From Vescimonas sanitatis (GTDB lineage: Bacteria > Bacillota > Clostridia > Oscillospirales > Oscillospiraceae), in contig NZ_JBMGPW010000001.1 in NCBI RefSeq assembly GCF_049060325.1, forward strand, positions 462,393 to 526,392: a stretch of 64,000 bases of DNA. Direction: 5' to 3'. This document shows, piece after piece, positions 22,829 through 30,962 of this stretch. How positions within the stretch are numbered: the stretch's first letter is position 1; every line of letters starts with the position of its first letter. A model generated the notes under the pieces. That model searched no databases and was not told the origin of the DNA. It worked only from the letters and a program-made list of their open reading frames with translations. The position numbers and the translations under genes are program-made.

Positions 22829-24389
22829 CGCCGCCTACTGGGCCCAGCGCATGAAAAACATGGAGGATGCGCTGCTGGACCAGTCCTACTCCTATGTGGA
22901 AAACCTTGAAAAGCAGTTTGCCGCCGCCCAAGCTGAGATCGAGCGGCAGATGGCCCGCTGGTATCAGCGCTTTGCCACCAACAATGAGATTGACCTGGCA
23001 GAGGCCAAGCGGCTGCTCAATTCCAAGGAGCTCAAGGAGTTTCACTGGACCGTGGCTGAGTACATCGCCTATGGTGAGCAAAATGCCATTGATGGTGCCT
23101 GGATGAAACAGCTTGAGAACGCCAGCGCCAGGGTACACATCTCCCGGCTGGAGGCTCTAAAGCTCCAGCTCCAGCAGCGGGCAGAGGTCCTATACTCCAA
23201 CCAACTGGACTATGTGGATGCCGCCGCCCGCAAGATGTATGAGGGCAGCTACTATCACACGGCCTTTGAACTGCAAAAGGGGCTGGGCGTGGGCTGGACC
23301 ATGCAGGCCATCAATGAGGAAACTATCACCAAGGTGCTCTCCCGCCCCTGGACCACGGACAACCAGACTTTCCGTGATCGGTGCTGGACAAACAAGCAGA
23401 GCCTTGTGAACAGCGTCAACACCCAGCTCACGCAAATGGTCATCCGGGGCGAGGCCCCGGACCGTGCCATTTCTGCCATCTCCAAGCAGTTTGATGTGTC
23501 CAGGGCAAAGGCTGGCCGCCTGGTGATGACGGAAAGCGCCTATTTCTCCAGCGCCGGGCAAAAGGACTGCTACAAGGCCCTGGATGTGGAGCGCTACAAA
23601 ATCGTGGCCTCCTTTGACAAGGACACATGCAGCTTGTGTGCCGACATGGACGGCAAGGTTTTCAAGATGTCAGAGTACCAGGTGGGGCTCACCGCTCCAC
23701 CGTTTCATCCGTGGTGCCGGTGCTGCACTTGCCCCTACTTTGAGGACATGGACGGCATGGGTGAACGCTATGCCCGTGACGCTGTGACGGGTGAGCGCTT
23801 CAAGGTGCCCGGCAACATGACCTATGACCAATGGAAAGCCCAGCAGGATGCTCTCCATGGTCAAGGAACTGTTGATAAGATGCAGAAAATCAGCTATAAT
23901 GAAACCGCTGACAGAGCCCAGTTTGAAAAGTACAAGGAGCGCCTGGGTGCGGATGCACCCCGCTATTTCAAGGACTTCCAAGCCTTGAAATATGACCGTG
24001 CTGCCGAATACAAAGACCTGGCTGGGCTCTATTCCTACAAGGGCCGTGTGCCGGAGGCCTCCAAGGCTGACTACAAAGCCTATAAGGCCGTAAAAGCCAC
24101 CGGCGTGATTGGCACCGTTCGTGTGCCGCCGGAAATTATTGATGCGGGCATCCTCACTTTCAATGATGCCCACGCCGCACGCCACGGCTGCACGCTGGAC
24201 GATGCCAAGGGCTATGTAAGAGCCGCCAAGTGCACCGTGCGGCGCAAGCGCTGGGATGGCGTGAGCATCAACTGCTATTCTCTTGACGGTGCGGCATATA
24301 TTGATGCTGATACCATGAAAGTCAAGACGGCATTTTCCGAAAAAGACTTTGACCCGACAACCAAGGCCATTGCGGAGGTATTCAGATGA
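22812..24389 (+). CDS. Phage head morphogenesis (MuF/SPP1 gp7-like) protein with C-terminal toxin-like nuclease domain
   Basis: 525 residues from ATG 22812 (an ATG at 22797 is possible). The MuF domain is at about 190-330: MVIRGEAPDRAISAISKQF, RLVMTESAYFSSAG, FDKDTCSLCADMDGKVF and APPFHPWCRCC, with the conserved His-Pro-x-Cys-Arg. After a linker, about 70 C-terminal residues (HAARHGCTLDDAKGYV, KRWDGVSINCYSLDGAAYID, VKTAFSEKDFDPTTK) resemble the BECR/polymorphic toxin RNase folds that cap many phage MuF proteins. It may be carried into cells with the virion. The next gene (24386) overlaps it by 4 bp and may encode its partner. Confidence 0.8.
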   Translation: MARQTNAAYWAQRMKNMEDALLDQSYSYVENLEKQFAAAQAEIERQMARWYQRFATNNEIDLAEAKRLLNSKELKEFHWTVAEYIAYGEQNAIDGAWMKQLENASARVHISRLEALKLQLQQRAEVLYSNQLDYVDAAARKMYEGSYYHTAFELQKGLGVGWTMQAINEETITKVLSRPWTTDNQTFRDRCWTNKQSLVNSVNTQLTQMVIRGEAPDRAISAISKQFDVSRAKAGRLVMTESAYFSSAGQKDCYKALDVERYKIVASFDKDTCSLCADMDGKVFKMSEYQVGLTAPPFHPWCRCCTCPYFEDMDGMGERYARDAVTGERFKVPGNMTYDQWKAQQDALHGQGTVDKMQKISYNETADRAQFEKYKERLGADAPRYFKDFQALKYDRAAEYKDLAGLYSYKGRVPEASKADYKAYKAVKATGVIGTVRVPPEIIDAGILTFNDAHAARHGCTLDDAKGYVRAAKCTVRRKRWDGVSINCYSLDGAAYIDADTMKVKTAFSEKDFDPTTKAIAEVFR

Positions 24390-24574
24390 ACACAGTTTTT
24401 TGCCCTGTTACGGGTGGGCAGGTTGATGGGACCACTTGCCTGGAAATTGTCCTTGTGGCAGACCATGAGGCAAAGCCCTCTATTCTGCCCAATGGCATCA
24501 CATGGAGTGAGGAGCAGCGTGAGCGGTGCCTCAAGTGCCCCTACCACGCTGATCTGGAGAGCTCCGAGGAGTAG
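24386..24574 (+). CDS. Small Cys-containing protein downstream of MuF-toxin, candidate partner
   Basis: 62 residues from ATG 24386, overlapping the MuF stop by 4 bp. FCPVTGGQVDGTTCLEIVLV, WSEEQRERCLKCPYHADLE: four cysteines in two pairs, compact and acidic. Similar small proteins follow MuF genes in Clostridia prophages. The tight coupling suggests an immunity or assembly partner of the toxin-like domain; that is inference. Confidence 0.6.
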   Translation: MNTVFCPVTGGQVDGTTCLEIVLVADHEAKPSILPNGITWSEEQRERCLKCPYHADLESSEE

Positions 24575-24590
24575 CCCCTTTTTGATGTTA

Positions 24591-24625
24591 AAAGCATCGT
24601 GCTGAAAATGCACGGTGCTTTTTTC
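24591..24625 (+). terminator. Intrinsic terminator between head-morphogenesis and scaffold genes
   Basis: A 12-bp stem with one mismatch (24591-24602 with 24610-24621) is followed by TTTT. It separates the packaging/portal cluster from the scaffold and capsid genes, which may have their own promoter in 24626-24715. Confidence 0.75.
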
Positions 24626-24725
24626 ATACCCAAATACCGCTGGCCCAGCGGACTACAAGATGGGCACTGCAACACCGGGACTGGCCGGATAAAAAGGACA
24701 GCAGACATGCAAGGAGGTAACAATC

Positions 24726-25373
24726 ATGTTGGAATGGCTGAAAACCGTATTGGGGGATGCGTACACCCCCGAAATTGACACGGCAGTTTCTCAGGAGATC
24801 GGCAAGGGCTTTGTGGCCCGCACCGACTTCAACACAAAGACTGCCAAGGTCACAGAGCTGGAAACCGAGGTCAAGCAGCTCCGTGAGGGTATCAAGACCC
24901 GTGACACTCAGCTCTCCGAGCTGAAAAAGTCCGCCGGTGACAATGCTGAACTGCAAAAGCAGATCGACACGCTCACCCAGCAGAACAAGGACCAGAAAGC
25001 CGCCTATGATAAGGAGCTGGCCACGGTCAAGCTGACTGCTGCGGTGGATGCGGAGCTCACCGCTGCTGGGTCCAAGAACAACATCGCCGTCCGTGCGATG
25101 CTGGCGGACTTCCTCAAGGATGCCAAGGTGGTGGATGGCAAGGTCACCTCTAAGGAGAACGGCGAAACCGTCACCCTGGGGGCCAAGGTCGAGGCGATGA
25201 AAAAGGACGCTGCTACTGACTTTATGTTTGGAGATGCGCCCAAGTATAGCGGCTGGAAACCCGGCGAGAACGGGGACGGGGGCAAGCCCGGCAGCACCAA
25301 AAAGCTGTCTGAGATGTCCTACTCCGAGCTGACCGAGTACATGGCCAAAAACCCTGACGCAAAGCTGGAGTAA
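24726..25373 (+). CDS. Phage scaffolding protein (GP20 family)
   Basis: 215 residues, ATG 24726 with aaggaggtaac upstream. Central coiled coil (VTELETEVKQLREGIKTRD, LKKSAGDNAELQKQIDTLTQ) and the block LTAAVDAELTAAGSKNNIAV then MLADFLKDAKV are typical of GP20 scaffolds. It organises the major capsid protein, encoded next, into a prohead and is removed before packaging. Confidence 0.88.
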   Translation: MLEWLKTVLGDAYTPEIDTAVSQEIGKGFVARTDFNTKTAKVTELETEVKQLREGIKTRDTQLSELKKSAGDNAELQKQIDTLTQQNKDQKAAYDKELATVKLTAAVDAELTAAGSKNNIAVRAMLADFLKDAKVVDGKVTSKENGETVTLGAKVEAMKKDAATDFMFGDAPKYSGWKPGENGDGGKPGSTKKLSEMSYSELTEYMAKNPDAKLE

Positions 25374-25414
25374 CCCCAACAACACAATCATTTCAAGAAA
25401 GGAAGTATTGAATT

Positions 25415-26590
25415 ATGCCTAACGCTAAGTTTGACGCAAAATCTTTCAACCCTGAGGCTTTCAAGTACATCATGGACCGCATCCCCCGCACCCGCCTCAA
25501 CGAAATCCGCAAGTCCAAGGTCCTGGTGGGCAACCCGGACATCCGTGCGGTGCTGGGCACCCAGAACGGCACCGGCTATGCCCGTGTGGCCGTGCGTGGC
25601 CTGCTGGACGGTGAGGCCGTGAACTATGACGGCCAGACTGACATCACCGCCACCTCCACCAAGACCTTTGAGCAGGGTGTGGTGGTCATTGGCCGTGCCA
25701 AGGCGTGGGTGGAAAAGGACTTCTCCTTTGACATCACCGGCGGCGTGGACTTTATGAACAATGTGGCCCAGCAGGTGGCGGACTACTGGCAGGACATTGA
25801 CCAGGACACCATCCTGGCGGTCCTCAAGGGCGTTTTCTCCATGACCGGCGGCAAGAGCGGTGAGTTTGTCACCAAGCACACCTACTCTGTCAACGGCAAC
25901 CTGGAGGCCTCCACCCTCAACAGCGCCACTGCCCAGGCCTGCGGTGACCACAAGAAAAAGTTTGCCATGATTTTCATGCACTCTGTTCCGGCCACCAACC
26001 TGGAAAACCTCAACCTGCTCACCGCCCTCAAGTACACCGATAAGGACGGCGTGACCCGTGACCTGACCCTCTACACCTGGAACGGCAAGCTGGTCATTGT
26101 GGATGACGGGATGCCTGTTGAGGCTGTTGCCGCCACCTACAAGCTGACCTCTGACACCGCCCTGGTGCCCGGCAAGACCTACTACACCAAGAGCGGCACC
26201 AAGTACAACGCTGTGGCCTCCCCCAGCGTGGACAACATTGCCACCTATTATGAGGTGGATGTCCCTGCCGGTGAGGAATACACCAGCTATGTCCTGGGTG
26301 AGGGCTCCATCAACTTTGAGGACCTGGGTGCTAAGGTGCCCTATGAGATGTCCCGTGACCCCGCCAAGAACGGTGGCCAGGACACCCTCTACACCCGCCA
26401 GCGCAAGGTGTTTGCCCCCAAGGGCATCTCCTACGAAAAGACCAGCCAGACCACCCTCTCCCCCACGGATGCGGAGCTGTCCGATGGCGCAAACTGGGCT
26501 CTGGTCCACTCTGGTGAGGCCACTGAGAGCCAGCGCTCCTACATCAACCACAAGGTTATCCCCATCGCCCGCATCAAGTCCAGAGGCTAA
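25415..26590 (+). CDS. Major capsid protein
   Basis: 391 residues, ATG 25415 with aagaaaggaag upstream. Position directly after the scaffold and before connector genes, and a sequence without enzyme motifs, support capsid. Stretches such as FEQGVVVIGRAKAWVEKDFS, VAQQVADYWQDIDQDTILAVL and INHKVIPIARIKS fit HK97-fold N-arm, spine helix and P-domain. Residues of about 225-290 (TALVPGKTYYTKSGTKYNAV) look like an inserted surface domain. Codon use here is the strongly C-ending type expected of a highly expressed gene. Confidence 0.85.
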   Translation: MPNAKFDAKSFNPEAFKYIMDRIPRTRLNEIRKSKVLVGNPDIRAVLGTQNGTGYARVAVRGLLDGEAVNYDGQTDITATSTKTFEQGVVVIGRAKAWVEKDFSFDITGGVDFMNNVAQQVADYWQDIDQDTILAVLKGVFSMTGGKSGEFVTKHTYSVNGNLEASTLNSATAQACGDHKKKFAMIFMHSVPATNLENLNLLTALKYTDKDGVTRDLTLYTWNGKLVIVDDGMPVEAVAATYKLTSDTALVPGKTYYTKSGTKYNAVASPSVDNIATYYEVDVPAGEEYTSYVLGEGSINFEDLGAKVPYEMSRDPAKNGGQDTLYTRQRKVFAPKGISYEKTSQTTLSPTDAELSDGANWALVHSGEATESQRSYINHKVIPIARIKSRG

Positions 26591-26593
26591 ACC

Positions 26594-26995
26594 ATGACCG
26601 TGTATGAGGCCGTGGTGTCCCGGCTGGCCATGCTGGGCTACACCGTCACGGACAATGACGAAACCGGCCTCAATTTCCTCATAGACAAGTGTGAAAAGGA
26701 CATCCTGGCAGACATCAATCAAAGGGTGCTGCCGGATGGCCTTTTCTATGTCCATGTGGATATGGTGGCCGGGCAATTCCTCTATGATAAGAAAGCCGCC
26801 GGTGGTCTGGACGGGCTGGAGGGCTTTGACTTCTCCGCCCCGGCCAAGAGCATCACGGAGGGTGATGTGGCCATCACCTTTGCTGGAGCCAGTGATGGAG
26901 CCAGCAGCGCTGAGGCCCGCTTTGATGCCCTGCTTGCAGGGCTCATGCGCCCGCCTGAGAGTACGCTGGCGGCTTTTCGGAGGATGAGATGGTAG
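26594..26995 (+). CDS. Head-tail connector protein
   Basis: 133 residues, ATG 26594, 3 nt after the capsid stop. LDKCEKDILADINQ-type helix near residue 30 and the position right after the capsid gene fit the DNA-packaging/connector (YqbG or gp15-like) class. It overlaps the next gene by 7 bp. It would bridge portal and tail. Confidence 0.7.
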   Translation: MTVYEAVVSRLAMLGYTVTDNDETGLNFLIDKCEKDILADINQRVLPDGLFYVHVDMVAGQFLYDKKAAGGLDGLEGFDFSAPAKSITEGDVAITFAGASDGASSAEARFDALLAGLMRPPESTLAAFRRMRW

Positions 26996-27360
26996 TGGGG
27001 AGCCCCGCCCACAAAAAGGCCGTGCAGAGCCTCTGGGTGGGCAAGGCAACCATCACCGTGCTGGACGGGGTGCTCAATCCCGCCAATGGCCGCACGGAGC
27101 CCCAGGAGCGCATCCTGGCGGCAGGCATCCGCTGCCGCATTTCCCACAAATCTGTGGTGAGTACAGAGCCCAACGAGGAGGCCACCCAGGTGGCCCAAAG
27201 CGTGGTGCTCTACATTGACCCCTCCGTGGACATCCCGGAGGGGTCTAAAATCACAGTGACCCAGAACGGCATGACCCGTGACTATGAACGGAGCGGCAAG
27301 AGCGCAGTGTATAGCTGCCACCAAGAGGTGCCGCTGGAGCTTTTCAAGGAGTGGGCCTGA
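26989..27360 (+). CDS. Minor capsid/head-closure protein (YqbH/XkdH-like)
   Basis: 123 residues, ATG 26989. Beta-rich with GKATITVLDGVLNPANGRTE, IRCRISHKSV, VVLYIDPSVDIPEGSKITVT: the head-closure (stopper) pattern of the XkdH/YqbH group. One-base overlap with the next gene. It would seal the packaged head before tail joining. Confidence 0.7.
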   Translation: MVVGSPAHKKAVQSLWVGKATITVLDGVLNPANGRTEPQERILAAGIRCRISHKSVVSTEPNEEATQVAQSVVLYIDPSVDIPEGSKITVTQNGMTRDYERSGKSAVYSCHQEVPLELFKEWA

Positions 27361-27854
27361 TGAACTGGGGAAACTGCGATTATAAGCAGCTCCAGCGCCT
27401 CCGTGACAGTCTGGCCACGCTCCAGAGCATGGACATGGACCGTTTCTGCACGGAGGTGTCAAAGGAGTTGGCCGCCCGCCTGCTGGCGCTGGTCATCCCC
27501 CGCACACCTGTGGGGCAGTACCCAAAATCCAGTGGCAAAAAGGGCGGCACCCTGCGCCGGGGCTGGACATCCAAAACCCAAGCGGATGCTGCCAGCAGAG
27601 GCGGCAGCAACGATGCGAAAGCCTACGCTGAGGCACTGCCAGTCAGAAAGTCCGGCAACGCCTACACCATTGAGGTCATCAACCCTGTGGAATATGCCAG
27701 CTATGTTGAGTTTGGCCACCGAACACGGGGCGGTGACGGCTGGGTGCCGGGCCAGTATTTCCTCACCCTGTCCGAGCAGGACCTTGAGAGGCTTGCACCG
27801 AGCGTGATTGAGAGAAAACTGGAGGCCCTGCTGCGGGAGGTATTCAATGGCTGA
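27360..27854 (+). CDS. HK97 gp10/XkdI-like tail completion protein
   Basis: 164 residues. ATG 27360 overlaps the previous stop (TGATGA) with aaggag 8 nt upstream; a GTG at 27351 is less suitable. The gp10 family core is seen as ARLLALVIPRTPVGQYP, GGTLRRGWTS, VINPVEYASYVEFGHRTRGG and GQYFLTLSEQDLER. It joins the head connector to the tail terminator. Confidence 0.85.
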   Translation: MNWGNCDYKQLQRLRDSLATLQSMDMDRFCTEVSKELAARLLALVIPRTPVGQYPKSSGKKGGTLRRGWTSKTQADAASRGGSNDAKAYAEALPVRKSGNAYTIEVINPVEYASYVEFGHRTRGGDGWVPGQYFLTLSEQDLERLAPSVIERKLEALLREVFNG

Positions 27855-28269
27855 AATCAATTTCAACAGCATCTATGACGGCGTGAGCCTTGCGCTCCAT
27901 GCCGCTTTTCCTGCCGCCCAGGTGCATGGCGGGAATGTCAAGCAAGGGCTCAAGCCCGGAGATTTTAATGTCATCATGCCTGGTGCCGGTCACGCCAAAG
28001 AGGTGGGCCAGAGGTACAAGCGGACACCCATGGTGGATGTGATTTACTACCCCAAGGCCGGGGATGCGGAGTGTTATGGCATGGCACACCGGCTGTCCTT
28101 TGTCCTGGGGAGCATCACAACCCCGGAGGGGGACATCATCCACGCCACCGGCTGTGAGTGGACACTGGCGGAGGATGTCTTGCATGTACTTTTGAGCTAT
28201 GACCACTTCGTCCGTGTCCCGCTGGAGCAGGAGAACATGGAAACTCTCAAAATCAATGAGGAGGGATAA
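27847..28269 (+). CDS. Tail terminator-like protein (DUF6838/XkdJ position)
   Basis: 140 residues from ATG 27847, overlapping the previous gene by 8 bp. Sequence blocks NSIYDGVSLALHAAFPAAQV, LKPGDFNVIMPGAG, YKRTPMVDVIYYP and EDVLHVLL match the family found at the XkdJ position in PBSX-like myophages. It should cap the tail tube and bind the head. Confidence 0.72.
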   Translation: MAEINFNSIYDGVSLALHAAFPAAQVHGGNVKQGLKPGDFNVIMPGAGHAKEVGQRYKRTPMVDVIYYPKAGDAECYGMAHRLSFVLGSITTPEGDIIHATGCEWTLAEDVLHVLLSYDHFVRVPLEQENMETLKINEEG

Positions 28270-28273
28270 GCCA

Positions 28274-28456
28274 ATGGCAAAAACCCAGACCACGGAGGCC
28301 AATGCCGCCGCCTTTACCAAGGCGCAGTTGGTGGCCTCTCAGAGATATGTCCACCGGCGGGACCTGATCGGCGCACTGCTGGAGGATGGCAAGACCTACA
28401 CCTTGAATGAGGTGGATGCGCTGATTGAAAAGTTTATGAAAGGCAAGGTGAGATAA
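28274..28456 (+). CDS. Small phage tail-region protein
   Basis: 60 residues, ATG 28274. AAAFTKAQLVASQRYVHRRD then LIGALLEDGKTYTLNEVDAL. Such short proteins ending in a helix sit just before the tail sheath gene in many PBSX-like phages. Function unknown. The stop directly abuts the sheath start. Confidence 0.65.
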   Translation: MAKTQTTEANAAAFTKAQLVASQRYVHRRDLIGALLEDGKTYTLNEVDALIEKFMKGKVR

Positions 28457-29776
28457 ATGGCTCTTGGCGGAGGTAACTGGCTGACCCAGAACAAGGTCCT
28501 GCCCGGCAGCTACATCAATTTCTCCAGCGTGGCAAAGGCATCCGCCACTCTGTCTGACAGAGGCTATGCGGCAGCGCCCTTTGTTCTGAGCTGGGGCCCG
28601 GAGGGTGAGGTTTTCCCCGTCACCTCTGGTGAGTTTCAGAAGAACAGCAAGGCCATCTTCGGCTATGGGTATGACCACCCCAAACTGCTGGCCCTGCGTG
28701 AGATTTTCCAGCACGCCACCACCGTCTACTGCTGGCGGCTGGGCAACGGCGAAAAGGCAAGCTGCACCTATGCGGATGCCAAGTACCCCGGTGTGCGTGG
28801 CAATGACCTCTCTATTGTCATCGCCTCCAATGTCGATGACACCAGCGCATGGGATGTGAGCACCTACCTGGACGGCCAGTGTGTTGACACCCAGACGGTC
28901 AAGGCGGTCACTGATCTGGTGGCCAATGACTATGTGGTTTTCAAGACCAGCGCCACGCTGGCGGCCACTGCGGGCACCAAGCTGACCGGCGGCGCTGATG
29001 ATGCGGCAGTCACCGGCGAGGACCACCAGGCTTTCCTGGATAAGCTGGAGGCCTATGCTTTCAACACCCTGTGCTGCCCGGCCACGGAGAGCACCGTGGT
29101 CAATCTGTATGTCAAGTACACCCAGCGCATGAGGGATGAGGTGGGTGCCAAATTCCAGCTTGTGGCCTGGAAACCCAGCGCTGACTATGAGGGCGTGATT
29201 GGCGTGTGGAACACCGCCACCCACGCCACCATTGCCAATGTGGACACCCAGGCGGTGGTCTACTGGACTACCGGCGCACATGCTGGCGTGGCCGTCAACA
29301 AGTCCCTCACCAATGCCAAGTATGACGGTGAGCTCATTCTGGACACCGAATACACCCAGGCAGCGCTTGAGGCGGCTCTCAAGGCGGGCAAGTTTATGTT
29401 CCACAATGTCAACGGGGTCACCCGTGTGCTGGAGGACATCAACACCCTGCTGACCCTCTCCGACACCAAGGGAGAGGTTTTCCAGTCCAACCAGACCATC
29501 CGTGTGTGTGACCAGATCGCCAATGACACGGCGGTGCTGTTCAACACCCGCTATGTTGGCACCGTGCCCAATGATGCCTCTGGCCGTGCCTCCCTGTGGG
29601 GCGATGTGGTCAAGCTCATCCAGGAGCTTGAGAAAATCCGTGCTGTTGAGAACTTTGACCCCGACACGGTGACCTGTGAGCAGGGTGACAAGAAAAAGGC
29701 AGTGCTGCTGACCATCAACGGCCTCAACATCATCAACGCCATGGCCCAGCTCTACATGAGCGTTATCATTCAGTAA
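28457..29776 (+). CDS. xkdK: Tail sheath protein (XkdK-like)
   Basis: 439 residues, ATG 28457. N-terminal LTQNKVLPGSYINFSSVA, middle FGYGYDHPKLLALREIFQ, and C-terminal VRVCDQIAND and LTINGLNIINAMAQLYMSVII-type strands match contractile sheath proteins of the PBSX group. The C-terminal arm provides the inter-subunit beta strand. Its presence identifies the phage as a myovirus. Confidence 0.92.
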   Translation: MALGGGNWLTQNKVLPGSYINFSSVAKASATLSDRGYAAAPFVLSWGPEGEVFPVTSGEFQKNSKAIFGYGYDHPKLLALREIFQHATTVYCWRLGNGEKASCTYADAKYPGVRGNDLSIVIASNVDDTSAWDVSTYLDGQCVDTQTVKAVTDLVANDYVVFKTSATLAATAGTKLTGGADDAAVTGEDHQAFLDKLEAYAFNTLCCPATESTVVNLYVKYTQRMRDEVGAKFQLVAWKPSADYEGVIGVWNTATHATIANVDTQAVVYWTTGAHAGVAVNKSLTNAKYDGELILDTEYTQAALEAALKAGKFMFHNVNGVTRVLEDINTLLTLSDTKGEVFQSNQTIRVCDQIANDTAVLFNTRYVGTVPNDASGRASLWGDVVKLIQELEKIRAVENFDPDTVTCEQGDKKKAVLLTINGLNIINAMAQLYMSVIIQ

Positions 29777-29792
29777 AGGAGGATTGTGACAC

Positions 29793-30269
29793 ATGGCTGA
29801 CAAAATCTCTATGAACACCCAGGATGCCGTGAGCGCCAACTTTGCTGAGTGCTTTGTGACGCTGAACGGCACCCGCTACTCCATGCTGATGGCCAAGGAG
29901 TTTGAGGGCAAGGCCTCCGTCAACACCAAGGAAGTCTACCGTCTGGGCAATCCCGTGATCGGCCACAAGGCCCAAACCATTGCCCTGGCTTTCTCCATGA
30001 CGGTCTATAAGTGCACGGAAATCTTTGACCAGGTGGTTGAGGACTTCATCAAGACGGGTGTGATGCCTACCTTTGACATCCAGACCTCCAACGATGACCC
30101 CGCCACCTCCGTTGGCCGGAGCACCAAGATTTACAACAACTGCGTGCTGGACGGTGATGTGCTGCTGTCCATGTTCAACGCAGAGGGTGACTTTGTGGAG
30201 CAGACCCTTGAGGGCTACTGCGACAGCTTCACCCGCCCCGAAAAGCACACCAACCCGTCCTATATGTAA
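29793..30269 (+). CDS. xkdM: Tail tube protein (XkdM-like)
   Basis: 158 residues, ATG 29793 after aaaggagg. QDAVSANFAECFVTLNGTRY, then EFEGKASVNTKEVYRLG, PTFDIQTSNDDPATSVGR and NCVLDGDVLLSMFNAEGDF are the PBSX XkdM tube pattern. It follows the sheath gene as usual. It polymerises into the inner tube through which DNA passes. Confidence 0.9.
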   Translation: MADKISMNTQDAVSANFAECFVTLNGTRYSMLMAKEFEGKASVNTKEVYRLGNPVIGHKAQTIALAFSMTVYKCTEIFDQVVEDFIKTGVMPTFDIQTSNDDPATSVGRSTKIYNNCVLDGDVLLSMFNAEGDFVEQTLEGYCDSFTRPEKHTNPSYM

Positions 30270-30298
30270 GGGCGGCCAACTAAAGGAGGAAATCATCC

Positions 30299-30724
30299 AT
30301 GAGTAACCTGTCCGCATTTATGCACGCCAATGTTGAGCAGATCGAAAACTACAAGTTTGCCGCCTCCCCCCGTTTCAAGGGGGAGGATGGCAAGCCCATG
30401 TTGTGGGAAATCTGCTGCATCTCCGCTGATGAATACGCCCGCATCCGCAACTCCTGCGTCCGGCAGGTGCCGGTGCCCGGCAAAAAGGGCCAGTACACCC
30501 AGCAGCTTGATAGCTACGCTTTTCAGGCCAAGGTGTGCGCCCGCTGCACGGTGTTCCCGGACCTGAGCAACGCAGAGCTCCAGAATGACTGGGGTGTTGC
30601 CAAGCCGGAGGAGCTGCTGGGCAAGCTGCTCATCGGCGGTGAGTTTGATGACTATGTGACGGAAGTTTTCCAGCTCAACGGTTTCAAGACTGAGAATGAG
30701 CTGGTTGATGAGGCAAAAAACTAA
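30299..30724 (+). CDS. xkdN: Tail assembly chaperone, short form (XkdN-like)
   Basis: 141 residues, ATG 30299 after aaaggagg. FKGEDGKPMLWEICCISADE, VRQVPVPGKKGQYTQQLD and LGKLLIGGEFDDYVTEVF match XkdN proteins. It ends at TAA 30722-30724 directly after a slippery A AAA AAC, so it is the zero-frame product of a frameshift pair. Chaperones of this type coat the tape measure during tail assembly. Confidence 0.88.
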   Translation: MSNLSAFMHANVEQIENYKFAASPRFKGEDGKPMLWEICCISADEYARIRNSCVRQVPVPGKKGQYTQQLDSYAFQAKVCARCTVFPDLSNAELQNDWGVAKPEELLGKLLIGGEFDDYVTEVFQLNGFKTENELVDEAKN

Positions 30725-30909
30725 TAGAGGACGGTGACCCAGAGGCCAGCTATGCACACTTCTGTCTGCAAAAGTTTGGCTGGGAGCCGTCCAAGTTTTT
30801 GAGCCTGCCCGTCAAGGAGCGTGCTTTTGTCATCGCCTCTATTGATGCCCGCTGTGCGGCGGAGCGGAAAAAAGAGGCGGAACTCAAGAACAAAGCAAAA
30901 CGCAAATAA
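30299..30909 (+). CDS. Tail assembly chaperone, -1 frameshift form
   Basis: Reads the XkdN-like frame to 30721, then shifts back one base at A AAA AAC (30715-30721) and continues in the -1 frame with LIEDGDPEASYAHFCLQKFG, ASIDARCAAERKKEAELKN, to TAA 30907-30909 (203 residues). The second part has no ribosome site or good start of its own. Its position, between tube and tape-measure genes, is where gpG/gpGT-type frameshifts occur in many tailed phages. Confidence 0.85.
30715..30721 (+). promoter_or_regulatory. Programmed -1 ribosomal frameshift site
   Basis: AAAAAAC lies in the zero frame as A AAA AAC (codons GCA AAA AAC TAA), a canonical X XXY YYZ heptamer, with the zero-frame stop immediately after it. 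Confidence 0.85.
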
Positions 30910-30910
30910 G

Positions 30911-30945
30911 GCTCCCGCCCTGAGCGATACAGGGCGGGAGCTTTT
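30911..30945 (+). terminator. Intrinsic terminator before the tape measure gene
   Basis: Perfect 12-bp GC-rich stem (30911-30922 with 30930-30941, 7-nt loop) followed by TTTT, starting 2 nt after the frameshift product stop. It may set the ratio of tube to tape-measure expression. Confidence 0.75.
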
Positions 30946-30962
30946 CCCAAGGTGGTGAAACT

